Program-made: the position numbers and the translations under genes
Assembly (NCBI GenBank): GCA_002900995.3
Contig: CM035304.1
Span: forward strand, 3,158,955-3,222,954
DNA length: 64,000 nucleotides
Origin: Ganoderma boninense
Taxonomy: Eukaryota; Basidiomycota; Agaricomycetes; Polyporales; Polyporaceae
Reading direction: 5' to 3'
In this document: positions 11,037 to 22,488 of the stretch, one piece after another
Layout of the letters: every line of letters starts with the position of its first letter
How positions within the stretch are numbered: the stretch's first letter is position 1
The notes under the pieces: model-generated
Databases searched by the model: none
Seen by the model: only the letters and a program-made list of their open reading frames with translations
Told to the model about the DNA's origin: nothing

Positions 11037-13624
11037 TCAAGCCGCGCGGCTCCGCACTCGTTTGGACGTCGACCCCCCGCCATCTTGCGCGCCACGCTTT
11101 GAGCCGGTCAGGATGGCTGACCCCACGATGGTGTTCTCTTTGGCAGGGACGTATCCTCCTATCGGCTTCTTGTCGTCGCCCTTGTCCGCGTCAGGCCATC
11201 CCTCGCGGCGGAAGTGGCTCCACATGAGTTTCCGCATGGCAGCGTGTGTCTCGATTTTCTCCTCCAGTTTCGGCGCGGGCGTCGGAACGGGCTGGGCGGA
11301 GGTGGACTCTGAGTCGGCACCAGGCGCGGCGGCATCATCAGCAGCCTCGTCCTGCGTATTGACGAGATCCGCAGCCATCGCTGCGATTGCGCTTGGGGGA
11401 AGTCTACTCAGTGCGGTATTGCCCAGTGCTTTCGGCTTCGGCTTCTGCACGGCGTCCTTGGCATAGAACGCCTGAAAGGCTCTGAGGATATCGGAGATGA
11501 GATCGCCGATAGGGTGGGTAGCCCGCGCGACATCCTCCGTCATCTCGTCGTCGTCATCTTTGCTGTCTTCAGGGGAGGCGAACTGGGGCTGGAAGAACAC
11601 AAGAGGCTCCTCCTTGTTGGACTCAGCGTCATCGCCGCTGCCGGTGATAAGGGTGAGATCGATAACACCGCGCTTGATAGCCATGTACTTCACGGGGCCG
11701 CAAGTGAAGCCAGAGTCGCCATCAGTGTAGTCGTCGAAATAATAGCAGAGGAACTTCCCGACAAGTCTGTCGGCAAGATTGTGAGGAAGGAACCGAACGG
11801 CGAAGTATACTAGGACGTGGAAGAAAGACTCGAGGTCATCCGGGATCTCAATCGTTTTGAAGTTTTTCAGCAGCGCGTGCACGGACATGAACTGCCAGGT
11901 GCCCTAGATGTCGAGATATCAGCACCCTAAGCACACTGCGACGTTGGTGATGGAACGTACCGTTCGATCGAGCTGTCGCCCACCAGCTTGAGTCTTCCCG
12001 CCTTTGCATTCCTTGGACAGTTCCCAGTCATTGAGCAGGCCGGCCCAATGGCCAGTGCCATCTCGATAGAGCAGGATGTTTCCGGCACTGATGTCGCGGT
12101 GAATGTACCCCGCGGCACAAGCCTGTTCGTGGGCTGTTCACGCATATGACATATGAGCACGCAAGAAAACATAATGTGTGGCGGCACGTACCGGTGATGC
12201 AACATATCAAAGCCCAAACGAGCTCGATGCTGTTCGTAAACTCGGAGAGCGGCTTCCCAACTTCTGCAACGACGATGCGGTAGTGTTGATGCGACTTCAG
12301 GGGGCACTTTTCACGAGTCTTGTCTTCGTGATAGTCGGGCCACCGGTCGTACGACTCCGTGTTCTGGCCCAGGTCGCCGTGATAAAGCAGAGTGGGTACG
12401 TACTGAACCTTGGCGGCGTTGAGGGCCTTCAGGATGGTCCCCTCCATCTCCATACCCTCGTGGTCCACGCGCCAAGCGTCCTTGAGGTAGACGAACGCGG
12501 CCTTGGAATCGATTTCTTCGCCCTCGTCGTCGAGTGGCATCGCAACGTAGCCACGCGTGCCCCGGCCCGCGACGCCCCCAGCGTAGAAGTGGGGCTTGCC
12601 CACGGCGAACCACTTCGTCTTGTTGGACTCCTCGTCCTGCACTTCCAACTTCCACCACGGCCACTTCTCGTCGAGGGACTGGTTGAAGAGTTTCTGCACG
12701 TGGTCCTCGGGGTCCTTCTCGGCGGCAGCGGCCCCGTGCTCCTTCAGCTTCTCCCCAAGCGCGTCGGTGGGAGAGATACGGACCGCGGTGGAGTCGTGGC
12801 CACGCTTCGAGGCGCCGAGGCGGGCGTACCGGACGATGAACTCGGTGAGCTTAGAGCCATCTTTCTTATCGTCCTTGTAAGCGATCTTCTCGGACGCGAT
12901 GATGCCGGAGCGGTCGAAGCGCACGACACGGGCGTACTTGCCGAGGAAGAGGACCATGAAAACCGCCTCGCGCTGTTGGTACTTGAACGCGAGCTCGACG
13001 TACGACAGGATCTGGCCGAGCACCTCCCGGCGCTTCTCGGCCGTGACCTCGCCGCCCTCGGTAGAGTCGTCGAAGGGGTCCTGGCCGACGCCGTCGAGCT
13101 TGCACTCGATGAGGAGCTCGATGAGGGCCCATATCATACGCCGCGACTCCTCGCCGGACTCGAGGTACTCTTCCTTCGGCGCCAGCTTTGAGGCGTACAT
13201 GCCGCAGTCGATCGCCTGCTTGCTGTCGTCGTTCTTGTCAGGCTTGTGGGCCGTCGTCACGAACGCCGTGCGGCCGAACTGTCCGGAGGCATTGAGGGTC
13301 TTTGTCTGCGACGCGACGCGGGTAAGCAGACGAGGCAGCGAATGGATCACAACACGATGGGCTCACGATGTAGTCGTACATCTCCCTCTCGGAGCTGAAC
13401 TTCGGGACGTTGGTGAAGACGTTGGGAATCGCCTTGGAGCCCTTGGCAAGGGGAGTCAAGAAGTCGTCCATCATCGTCCCGAGCGGGACGATAGTCGCCT
13501 TTTTGCGCATGGTGGATCGCAGCTCGGCACGGGCGTCCTGCCTGGAGAACTTGCGAGTCGCAGCCGGATTTTGACGGAGGGCTTTGGTAGGGGAGCTAGG
13601 TGTGGTATGAAATAAAGTGGACAT
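11037..13624 (-). CDS. FunK1 fungal protein kinase, copy 2 (intact)
   Basis: Predicted Ser/Thr-type kinase of the FunK1 family; substrate unknown. Four exons (13624-13367, 13305-12192, 12133-11961, 11903-11037) join in frame to 804 codons. Seen motifs: [11 protein letters not shown] (probable ATP-binding Lys), HRDISAGN catalytic loop, DWELSK in place of [14 protein letters not shown], and [10 protein letters not shown] in the C-lobe. A long acidic, low-complexity linker follows the kinase lobe. The protein ends in a basic KRVRSRAA tail that could be a nuclear signal. ATG 13624 is the first in-frame Met and precedes the conserved N-terminal region. It is divergent from copy 3; the 1.65-kb space between them contains a MITE-like element. 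No frame defects, so this is the best reference copy in the window. Confidence 0.92.
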
Positions 13625-13873
13625 CGTAGGATGTGCGGCAGTAGGACAAACAGTCAGAGCAGGTGGTTGAGTTAGGAGGTGAGTCCAGCGGGGAGGCGGA
13701 AACACGAACGACGTACAAATTGAGGCTTATATATGTCCCCACGGACTGGCCGCGTGGCCTCTGGAAAGAACCGCAGCAAAGCAAAAAGGAAGTTCCAGGA
13801 TAGAAAGAGGCCCTGATCAAAACCCGAACGGGAGGACAATGGCGGCCGAGTCGATCTGGGAGTGGTGGTTGAG

Positions 13874-14722
13874 CAAAGAGTACGTACATCCGGGATTCCC
13901 ATTTTCCCATTCCCGATGTTGGAAGACGCCGGTACCCAATCCGGCAGGAGACATTAGCGCTGGTACGCATCTCGGTTTACTTTCGGCCCCGCCTCCCCTC
14001 CTCTACAGTTGCTCTGGAAAATCACAGCTATATAGTGAAATTTGGACACTGAATATAGCCTGCAATTTTCTCTTACTTATCTGAAATAGTAGCAGTCTCT
14101 CGTTTTTGCCACTTGATACTCCATTTTTTTCACAAGTATGATGGTTCAGTGTAGTATTTTAATACCGCGCCCCACGTCTCGCAAGTTAGTAATGCCCCAC
14201 TGTTGGCTGAGAGAGCACAGCGGCCCACTAAAAATTTTTAGGGTGTGTGTGCACTGAAGGTGCAATCCTTCTCTAATGACAAAATCTCTTTCAAGCTCCT
14301 TCTCCCGTCTGCTCAGCTAGAGCCATGGGGCTGATTCAACTTTAATAGAATTTTATATTAATAGTTTCGTGTCAGCGCGGCATACGTCTCTGAACCTTTC
14401 TCAGGCCTCCCTGAGTCTTAGTCTAAAAGATCTTGCCAAGTCCGAACGGAAAGACAAATGCTTATAGTAGCGATTTTTACGTTGAAACAAGTGTTCAAAT
14501 CTCTGCACATTGGGCTTATTCAGTCTCAATATCCTTCGTGAGCACTTGCAAGTCTAGTGGCGGGCACTTAAGGCGCTAAAGTGTCTCGCGCGGTCCAATC
14601 AGGAGCGATGTTTGGGCGCCTTCGAAACGGCAGCCGCCAGCGGCAGTGTCGTGCCGCCATGCCGGTCCAGGCGCGGACAATGGGAATGGGAAAATGGGAA
14701 TCCCCATTGTACGTACGCTCTC
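13874..14722. mobile_element. Non-autonomous hAT-like MITE candidate
   Basis: The 8-bp direct repeat TGGTTGAG lies at 13866-13873 and at 14723-14730. Just inside, GTACGTACA followed within a few bases by GGGATTCCCATTTTCC appears at 13880-13915 and again, inverted, at 14681-14716. Eight-base target duplications with inverted termini suit the hAT superfamily. The 849-bp interior is AT-rich and codes for nothing. The outermost few bases of the two termini match poorly, so the boundaries are provisional. The rest of the 13625-15272 spacer must hold the promoters of two divergent kinases. Confidence 0.6.
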
Positions 14723-15272
14723 TGGTTGAGGGACAAAGTTCAACTGGCCAAGCGCTCGTGTCAACTTGCCGTGACATGCCATGTGCCTCCGATCCGGCAC
14801 GCGGCATCACACCGCTTAATCCTTCGTTCCCCCCCTGCACCAAGCTCCTCGCTCAATTCTCTGGGCATTGTCCTTCTTAGATTTCAACTGCACCGAACAG
14901 AAAACGAAAATATTACTGCACCCTGGTCATGCATCTCAAGAGCAGACTGTTGTGACGAGGGCCTGATGCTGGCGGGCGTGACGAACGTGTGGCGGTGCTC
15001 GTCCTTGAATTGTTCTTTCTCTAATCAACCTCCCATCGTGAGCCAGATTCTTATTGTTCCATTCGGAGATGGGCCACTGAGCCACACGTTCCCATCTGAA
15101 TCACTGGCAGTGCCCAACTTGTATATTAGTATATATTTGTTCTTCAAGTAGTTTTCTCCCTTAACAGGCCCAACCACCAAGTGCACATAATCCAGGTATG
15201 TTCGTCGTCGTCTCCTGCGCTTCCTCACCGACCTTTCTCTTTCTGCATCATCCACCTGTGACCATAGTTGCT

Positions 15273-17917
15273 ATGTCTTACATCGCCTCCAACGTACCCA
15301 GCTCCCCAATCAAGCTCCGTCCAGTCAACGGATCTGCCGCGACACTCGCCCGGAACAAGGTGGATGCGAGAGCTGAACTACGCACCATGGCACACGAGAA
15401 GGCGTACGTTTCTGACATAGACGCTTTCTTCGACAATTTCTTCCCTCCCAACACTTCGACTTCGAAGAAGGCCGTACCCAACATCTTTGATGGTGCCCCA
15501 ACCACCTTCTCCTCCGAGAAGGCCATGTACAAGTGGCTCGTAAGTCATCACTCGCCAGATTCCACGCGACGCGACTCCATACTCACATCAGCTTTTATTA
15601 CAGTGTGATCGACTGAACTCCTCCGGACAGTTCAAGGGGAAGGTCTTCGTTACCACCGGGTACAAAGCCGACCCCAACGATGAGACGAAGCAGGCCATCG
15701 ACTGTGGCATGTATCTCTCCGAGAACGCCCCCGCGAAGGGTTTGACGTCCCTCGGCGAAGAGTCTAGGCACAACATCTGGTCAGCTCTCGAGCTCGGCAT
15801 CGAGTGCAAGCTCCACGACACCCCCGACCCAGGCACCGACCCCACCACCGATGGGGGCAAGGACATATGGGCGCAGCTGCTCTCCTACGCCGCCCTCGTA
15901 TTCAAGTTTCAGAAACGCCTCTTCCACTACATCGTCCTCTTCTTCGGCCGCTACGCGCGCATCTTCCGCTTCGACCACTCGGGCATCGTCGCCACGGAGA
16001 AGATTGACTACACCACTCCCGACGGTGGCGCACGCCTCACAGAGTTCTTCGTGCGCTACGGTCGTCTCCAGGCGAATAACCGTGGCCACGACCCCACCGC
16101 CACTCGCATTAACGTCCAGAACGTCCAGAAGAAGGACAAGGAGAGGGACCCGGGTTTGAATGAGCTCGCGGCGGAGATGCGTGAGTACGGGCAGAAGATC
16201 GCAGAGATGCGTCCCGAGGACCACGTCCCGCCGCTGTTCAACAAGACGCTCGACGAAGAGTGGCCGTGGTGGAGGCTCGAGGTGTACGACGAGGTCACGG
16301 ACTCGTGTCAGTACTTCGCCGTCGGGAAACCTCACTTCTACTCTGGCGGCGTCGTGGGTCGCGGGACCCGCGGTTACATGCCGTCCCGCTCGACGCGAAG
16401 AACAAGCCCACGCCCCTCCGCATCGACAAGGACGGGAAGGTCATTCCACCCGACGAGGACGACGACCCCGCTCCCAATGTTCCCCGCGAGAAGTTGAAGG
16501 ACGTGTACTTCGTGTACCTCAAGGACGCTTGGCGTGTCGATCATCCTGGAATTGAACAGGAAGGTGCCGTTCTCCTCGCTCTCAACCAGAAGAAGGTGCG
16601 ATACGTTCCGACATTACTATTCCACGGCGATCTCGACCAGGATACGTTGTCGTACAACAACTGGAGCACCTACCACCCCGACGAACAACTGCAGGTCTGT
16701 CCTCTGAAGGCGCACCAACACTACCGGCTTGTCGTTGCTGAGGTCGGCAAGTCGCTTTCGGAGTTTGCGAATGGCATGGAGCTCGTCGTGGCCATACTCT
16801 GTTGTGTGATAGGTAAGTCTGCGTGTAACTGGGTCCCTGATAGATGCTGATATACTTTCCCAGCCCATAAGGAGGCATGTCAAGCAGGTTACATCCACAG
16901 AGACATCAGCGCAGGGAATATCCTTCTATATCCAGATGACAATGGCAACTATATTGGCTTGCTCAACGACTGGGAGTTGTCGAGAGCCTATGCAGATGGG
17001 CAGACCGAAGTGGGGAACCGTCAGGTTGATAGAACTGTAAGTGTTTCCCCTCGCTGTCGATGAGCTCGTCGCCTCTGATATCAGTCGGGTATCTAGGGAA
17101 CGTGGCAGTTCACTTCTGTACACGCCCTTATCGACCCCGGCAAGGTCATCATGATTCCGGACGATCTTGAATCACTCTTCCATGTACTTCTCTACTTCGC
17201 CATCCGCTTCATCCCCCACAATTGCACGTGCGCCGTTGGCCACCTGTTGGTCAGGTACTTTGACGACTACACCGATGGCGCGGAGGGTCAATCATCTGGC
17301 TCATGAAGTACAACGCGATGCAACACGGAGAGGTCGACATCACCCTCATCACCAACAGCAAACAGAAACTTGTTCTCGAATTCTACTCCCTAGGGAAGCG
17401 GCCAGTGGATTCCGCAAATGACGCTGATGCTACGCAGCCACTGAAGCGACACCCTCTCAATGCTCTTATCGCTGAACTCCTCGGGTGGTTCAAGGCCTTG
17501 TACGCTCTAGACGATGTCAACAAGGACGACACAGAAGACGCGACATCTGCCGACGACTCTCCGTTCCTTCCGCCCCCATTGTTCCTGACGAAGGCGAGCT
17601 CTTCGACGCCTCCCAGCCCACAGTCGTCCGCTTCCGCCTCCGCGGCGTCCGCCACCAGGGATTCTCTAGCAGTCGCTGAGAAGCTCCGATCTCATGCTGC
17701 GATGGAGGCACTTCTTACCCACTACATCACGACAAAGAAGTGGCCTGCCGGGGACAAGGTCGCCGACATGAGGCCCAAGGGCGGATTCATTCGGCCGAAG
17801 GACAACATCCCGGCCACTTCGACCAAGACTGGTTCAAAGGGCTCGAAACAAGCCTTGGAGGGCGCCGCAGGCTCGGAGCGCAGCTCGAAGCGTGTCCGGA
17901 GCAAGGCTCGCGCTTGA
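15273..17917 (+). CDS. FunK1 fungal protein kinase, copy 3 (two one-base frameshifts)
   Basis: Same family and architecture as copy 2. Exons are 15273-15539, 15604-16812, 16864-17036 and 17097-17917, totalling 2470 nt. One base is missing near 16379 (GRGTRGY region) and one near 17285-17300 (before MKYNAMQ). Restoring both gives 824 codons with no other stop. Motifs: [59 protein letters not shown], and a basic C-terminus KRVRSKARA. An in-frame ATG at 15273 precedes the conserved N-terminal block. It is closest to copy 6 in sequence. Whether the two deletions are biological or assembly errors cannot be told here; other genes in the window show the same kind of single-base defect. Confidence 0.88.
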
Positions 17918-18194
17918 GTTCCGTTGTTGTCCGCGATGCCGTGTTATCTTCTGCGGGGACTATACTATGTATATCCCAATGGTCGTTCAACGACGTGTCT
18001 CTATTGTTTTTCTGAGTCTTTAATCAATTCATTCCGAGTACGAGGTCGATGTCACACACTGAGCTCTTTCGTTCTAGTAGTGACTAGAAGTGAAGGCTCG
18101 AGCTACTGTCACTTCCCGGTAACAGACCTCTGGAAGTAAGTAGTGCAATGAGAATAAGAAACCCGAACTTGACAGAACATAATGAAACGAGGAG

Positions 18195-18690
18195 CTGTCG
18201 CCGCTAGTGCCTGCTGTCGTCACTGTTACAGTCGTCTGAGCCCTCTGTCGCCCCCTTGTGCGCCCTTGCCCTCGTCATGTTCGAAAGGTGCATCGGGAAC
18301 TTGCAGCGTGCAGTGCTAAGGACCGGCTCTGTTTCGTCGGCGATCCTCGATCCCCTCTCTACGCGAGCGCGGCTTGGATCTCTTGTCCCCGGTCTGCCGG
18401 CTCCACCCCTGTATCACCGTGTCATGGCGTGCGGCCCAGGTGCTGACGAAGATAGAGCGACGCGGAGTGAACGTGGTCGGGCTTGTACAGAGGCACGTCC
18501 CCGAAGAAAAGCAAGCTGCCGTCTTTTGGAGGCACGTCGCGAGCTCATCGTCGTTGTCCCACAACGGCGGGAGACGAAGGCAAGGTACGGAAACGAGACC
18601 TCAGAGCCCTCAATCGACAGCGGACTGAAGGATGTCAGATGTTATGCATGCGTGCGCACCTCGTCGCGATGACAGTCCTCGTCGGCGAGC
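18195..18690 (-). pseudogene. Decayed fragment of the F-box gene found at 37.1-39.5 kb
   Basis: The plus-strand text runs parallel to about 37340-37930, the 3' half of the F-box gene, in the same order. It shows the acidic-repeat remnant, the CCCTCGTC..TTCGAAA segment, the CGGGCTTGTACA segment with GGAGGCACGTC soon after, and then GGAACGAGACC leading to CGCGATGA..GTCCTCGTCG. Many indels destroy the frame. The glycine/aspartate-rich part is mostly deleted. It lies between kinase copy 3 and DUF4419 copy 1. Confidence 0.7.
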
Positions 18691-18899
18691 CCAGTGGACA
18701 GTCAGGGGAAGGCATCCGTGGCGGTCAATGGAGCCCTCATAATTCGAACATTTCACTGTGACGCGTGCACAAATCGTGCGCCTTGCTCGCCCAGCATCCA
18801 GTTCCACTGCAGTGGGAGAAAACAGTCAAGTTACACGCTCTTCGAGGCACAGACAAAAACAGACCATCTTGCTATTGTACATAGCCAACGCATTCTCCT

Positions 18900-20600
18900 T
18901 CACTTCTTCTCGAATATAAACCAGTGCGCCTCCGGGCTGACCGTATCGATCTTGACGCCACCCGGGGAGGCCGAGGCGGCGAACGCGACGTGGCCCGCGA
19001 CCATCTTGCATCTGAGCTTGTTGCCATTGTCGTCGACCGTCACGTCGACCTCGGCGTACCCGGGCGGGATGCTCGACACGGGCACATCGAAGAACCGGAC
19101 GCCGTCGAGCGTGTACGCGGGGCTGTCGTAGCCCGCCGGGCCTGCAAGGTGCGTAGCGTAGAAATTGTCAGCGTACTCGTACCGCGCGTCGTAAAGTTCA
19201 GGCAAACGCAAAAGTGGGAGGCTGACCCGGTATCATAACGCTCCCTTCTTCGGACGGCGCTTTTGTGTTGCTCGCGGTTTCCGGGGCTGTGTCCTCGGTA
19301 GCGGACCCGCCCGTGGAGGCCTTCTCTTGAAGCTTCGGCATGGGCGACTTGGAATGCCTCCGTAGCCACTTCGGGATGACCTTGTCCAGACGTTTCGCGG
19401 CTGGCGAAGGAGCAGGGGCAGTAGACGCAGTCGTGTACGCAGGCTGAGAGGAAGCGGTGAACGCCGACGGATCCGCGTTGGGCGGAAGGATCGGTACGTA
19501 TTCGGGCTTGACAGGGATGTTCTGCGGGAGGTCTCCGCCCTTCCACTGTCCCTTGTTCGACCACACGCAGAAGCCCGTGATCCACCCGCTGAGGTCGTCT
19601 TTCCCGCAGAGCGAGTTGGCGCGGTACATGATGTGCTTCCAGAACGCCTCGTCGGGCGGGCCGTCGAACGCGGTGACGAACCGGCGGATGATGGGGCGGA
19701 GCATCTCCGCCCAGACGGCCGGCTCCTTGCCCAGGTCGTAGAGACGCCAGAGCCGCCGGTAGATCTCCTCCCAGTCGGACCGCTCGCCTTCGAGCGTGAT
19801 GGACGGGATGCCGCAGACGATGCAGATGATATACTCGAAATACCTGTGTGAGCGGGGTCAGTTTGGTGCTATGGGGATTGTGGTTGAAAAGCGGGCGTAC
19901 TCCTTCAGGGTCGCCATCATGACGACTGAGCAGACCGTGGTATCCTTCACAGTCGTCGTGGTGAAATTGGGGAGGATCCATTCAACCAAGGTGTCGTCGA
20001 CCACCTGCAACGTCGTTTTTGAGCAAATATTGCACGCGACAGGATGGCCGTTGACGCACGTTCTCGTGGATCCGCTTGGTGAAGGTCTGAGCAAGTTTCG
20101 CATAGTTGACTGTGTAGCGATCCCCGACGGTCTTCACTATGAGTCTCTTCTTCCCTTTGTGAGCAACAAAGAGGGGACGCAGCTCTTCAGCGTGGGCGTT
20201 GATACTAGGGCGGTATAAGAAGGCTGAATTTTGGTTATGAGAGTAACTTGTAAGGTGTACGTACTAGAAGTTCAGCTGGACCAGGATTGCCAGCCAGACG
20301 TCATCAGGTCTATGTATGCGCCATTAGACAGGGCTGTTGATCAATCCATAGGACGACGAACCGAATACGGAGATGGTGGTGCGACCCATAAGCCTCTAAG
20401 GCTGCGTAGACGAAACCGTTGCTGTTGGGGCACATTTTCGTTAGGTTGTCGCCTTCGATGGAGCTCTGCAGAAGCTCTTTGCAACGTGAGTCCTGGATCT
20501 TGCAGGCTTTCTCAAGGAAGGCCTGCGCGTGTCTGGGACCGTCCTTGGGTAAACGTACAGCGTTCGCAGGATGTGAAGCGACCTGGAACGTGACTGGCAT
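18900..20600 (-). CDS. DUF4419 family protein, copy 1 (intact)
   Basis: The function of DUF4419 proteins is unknown. Six exons (20600-20362, 20309-20265, 20204-20060, 20004-19901, 19843-19227, 19141-18900) join in frame to 464 codons. Diagnostic stretches are LRIRPDDVWLAILVQLNFY, CGIPSITLEGERSDWEEIYR, RPIIRRFVTAFDGPPDEAFW and DLSGWITGFCVWS. A Pro/Ala/Ser-rich linker with a basic patch (KWLRRHSKS) follows, then a C-terminal module ending AHWFIFEKK. No signal peptide or membrane segment is evident. The first intron uses the uncommon donor GTTCGT. It is divergent from the intact HEM13 copy A, 823 bp away, and the same pairing recurs at 30.0-33.4 kb. Confidence 0.85.
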
Positions 20601-21242
20601 CACGGGCAGTTCTGTGGGGTGTTCAGAGAGGAAGTGAATGGTTAGGACAAGGGAGAGGAGGCCTTCAAATGCGAGGCGTGCTTGTGCTCATTTGAGGAAC
20701 CAGTGCTTTCTGATATAGTACGCACAGCGTATCATGTCGCACTAACACAGCATTGCTCCCACGGTCTCACGAGGCTTGTCCCAGATACAGCTGTGCTTTA
20801 GATGGTTTGCTGCGATCCTAGAACTCCTGCCTTGCATGTCGCGAAGATAGATTGGACTCTGAGCCTTGCACCGACGCCCAGCAGTAGTATGCAGTGCTGA
20901 ACATTTGACAACTTACTGTATCACAGCCCGACTCACCGGCCGTCTCGATAGCTCAAGGTAGATCATCGCAGTGATAGAGGCTCAAGTGTTCTGTAAAAAC
21001 GATTAGCTTTCAGGCGACGAAGTTGCAATGAAGTGAAAGAGTCAGTACTGATGACAGGGAAAGGAGAGGCGGCGACGTGGGACAGTACTTTCAACCTCCG
21101 CAAGGCAAGGCCGGGCGCTTCTAGTGCGGCCGCTGAGAGTTACTCTCGGCGGAATATCCGAGTTTCTGCAAGTTCAACGCATCCGTTGACCTCCACTTCC
21201 TTCCCTTTCATCGTCCCACTCAGTCGCATTTTGCTCTTAAAT

Positions 21243-21293
21243 ATGACACCAGTACCTCCACCTGGGCCCGTCATGCATGCTCTCGACGTCTGA
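21243..21293 (+). promoter_or_regulatory. 16-codon upstream ORF before HEM13 copy A
   Basis: Encodes MTPVPPPGPVMHALDV then stop, ending 130 nt before the HEM13 start. The equivalent frame is present at the same place in all four HEM13 copies, always 17 codons including the stop. Whether it lies inside the transcript is inferred, not shown. A conserved GC-rich block (21321-21367) lies between it and the gene in every copy. Confidence 0.55.
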
Positions 21294-21423
21294 GGCGATG
21301 GTCTAGTGGTCGAGATGCGGCCGGATTGGGGCCGGATGGCGGGAACAAGGTCCGTAAAAGCCCAGTACCAGTACTTTCCCCACCCCGCACATCTTGCCCC
21401 ACATCCACCCCAACATCCACACC

Positions 21424-22488
21424 ATGGCCGCCACCTCCAGCACCCCCATGCGCCAGCGCGTCGAAGAGTACGTCTGCAAGCTCCAGGAAGACATCGTCTC
21501 CGCATTCGAGAAGCTTGACCCCAACGCCCCCGCATTCAAGCGCGACTCCTGGCTCCGCGCAGAAGGCGGTCGCGGCGTCTCCTGTGTCTTCGCCGTCCCC
21601 GCACCCGCCCCCGGAGCTGAAGAGGTCACGCACCAGGAGACAGTGCTCGAGAAGGGCGGGGTGAACGTCTCCATCGTCCACGGCATGCTGCCCCCGCCCG
21701 CGATCAAGCAGATGCGCGCGGACCACTCCACCATCCCCGACATCCAGACTGCCGTCCCCTTCTTCGCCGCGGGCCTCTCCCTCGTCGTCCACCCACGCAA
21801 CCCGCACGCGCCCACCGTGCACGCCAACTACCGCTACTTCGAGCTCACCGAGACGCCGAGCGAGGAGGAGGCGGCGGAGGGCAGGCCCGGGAAGGTTATC
21901 GCGTGGTGGTTCGGGGGCGGGGCGGACCTGACGCCGTCGTACCTGTACGAGGAGGACGCGGTGCACTTCCACAGGGCTCTGAAGGGTGCGTGCGACGCGC
22001 ACGGCGCGGACGTCTACCCTGCGTTCAAGAAGTGGTGCGACGAGTACTTCTACATCACGCACCGCGGGGAGTCGCGGGGCATCGGGGGCATCTTCTTCGA
22101 CGACCTCTGCAACGAGACGCACAAGAGGTTCGCAGACGGCGCGGCGCGTCCGAAGACGGCCGAGGAGATCTTCGCGTTCGTGAAGGACGCGGGCGACGCG
22201 TTTGTGCCGTCGTACATCCCCGTCCTGGAACGTCGCTGGAAAACCCCAAGCACTGAGCACGAGAAGCGGTGGCAGCTCCTGCGGCGTGGTCGGTACGTCG
22301 AGTTCAACCTGGTGTACGACCGAGGCACGAAGTTCGGGCTTATGACGCCGGGTGCACGGATCGAGAGCATCTTGATGAGCCTGCCTGAGACTGCGCGGTG
22401 GGAGTACATGAGCGAGCTTGGGACTGAGGCGGAGAGCAGGGAGGGCAAGCTGGTGGAGGTGCTGAAAAAGCCTCGCGAGTGGGTATAA
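21424..22488 (+). CDS. HEM13: Coproporphyrinogen III oxidase, oxygen-dependent, copy A (intact)
   Basis: Catalyses the oxygen-dependent decarboxylation of coproporphyrinogen III to protoporphyrinogen IX in haem synthesis (EC 1.3.3.3). A single exon of 354 codons plus stop, close to the normal length of fungal enzymes. Family signatures in order: [54 protein letters not shown] and [16 protein letters not shown], then ESILMSLP near the end. ATG 21424 ([17 protein letters not shown]) is shared by the other copies. An upstream in-frame extension lacks an ATG. No mitochondrial presequence is seen, which fits the cytosolic location of the yeast enzyme. Copies B, 2 and 3 lie at 53.1, 29.3 and 32.4 kb. 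Confidence 0.95.
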   Translation: MAATSSTPMRQRVEEYVCKLQEDIVSAFEKLDPNAPAFKRDSWLRAEGGRGVSCVFAVPAPAPGAEEVTHQETVLEKGGVNVSIVHGMLPPPAIKQMRADHSTIPDIQTAVPFFAAGLSLVVHPRNPHAPTVHANYRYFELTETPSEEEAAEGRPGKVIAWWFGGGADLTPSYLYEEDAVHFHRALKGACDAHGADVYPAFKKWCDEYFYITHRGESRGIGGIFFDDLCNETHKRFADGAARPKTAEEIFAFVKDAGDAFVPSYIPVLERRWKTPSTEHEKRWQLLRRGRYVEFNLVYDRGTKFGLMTPGARIESILMSLPETARWEYMSELGTEAESREGKLVEVLKKPREWV

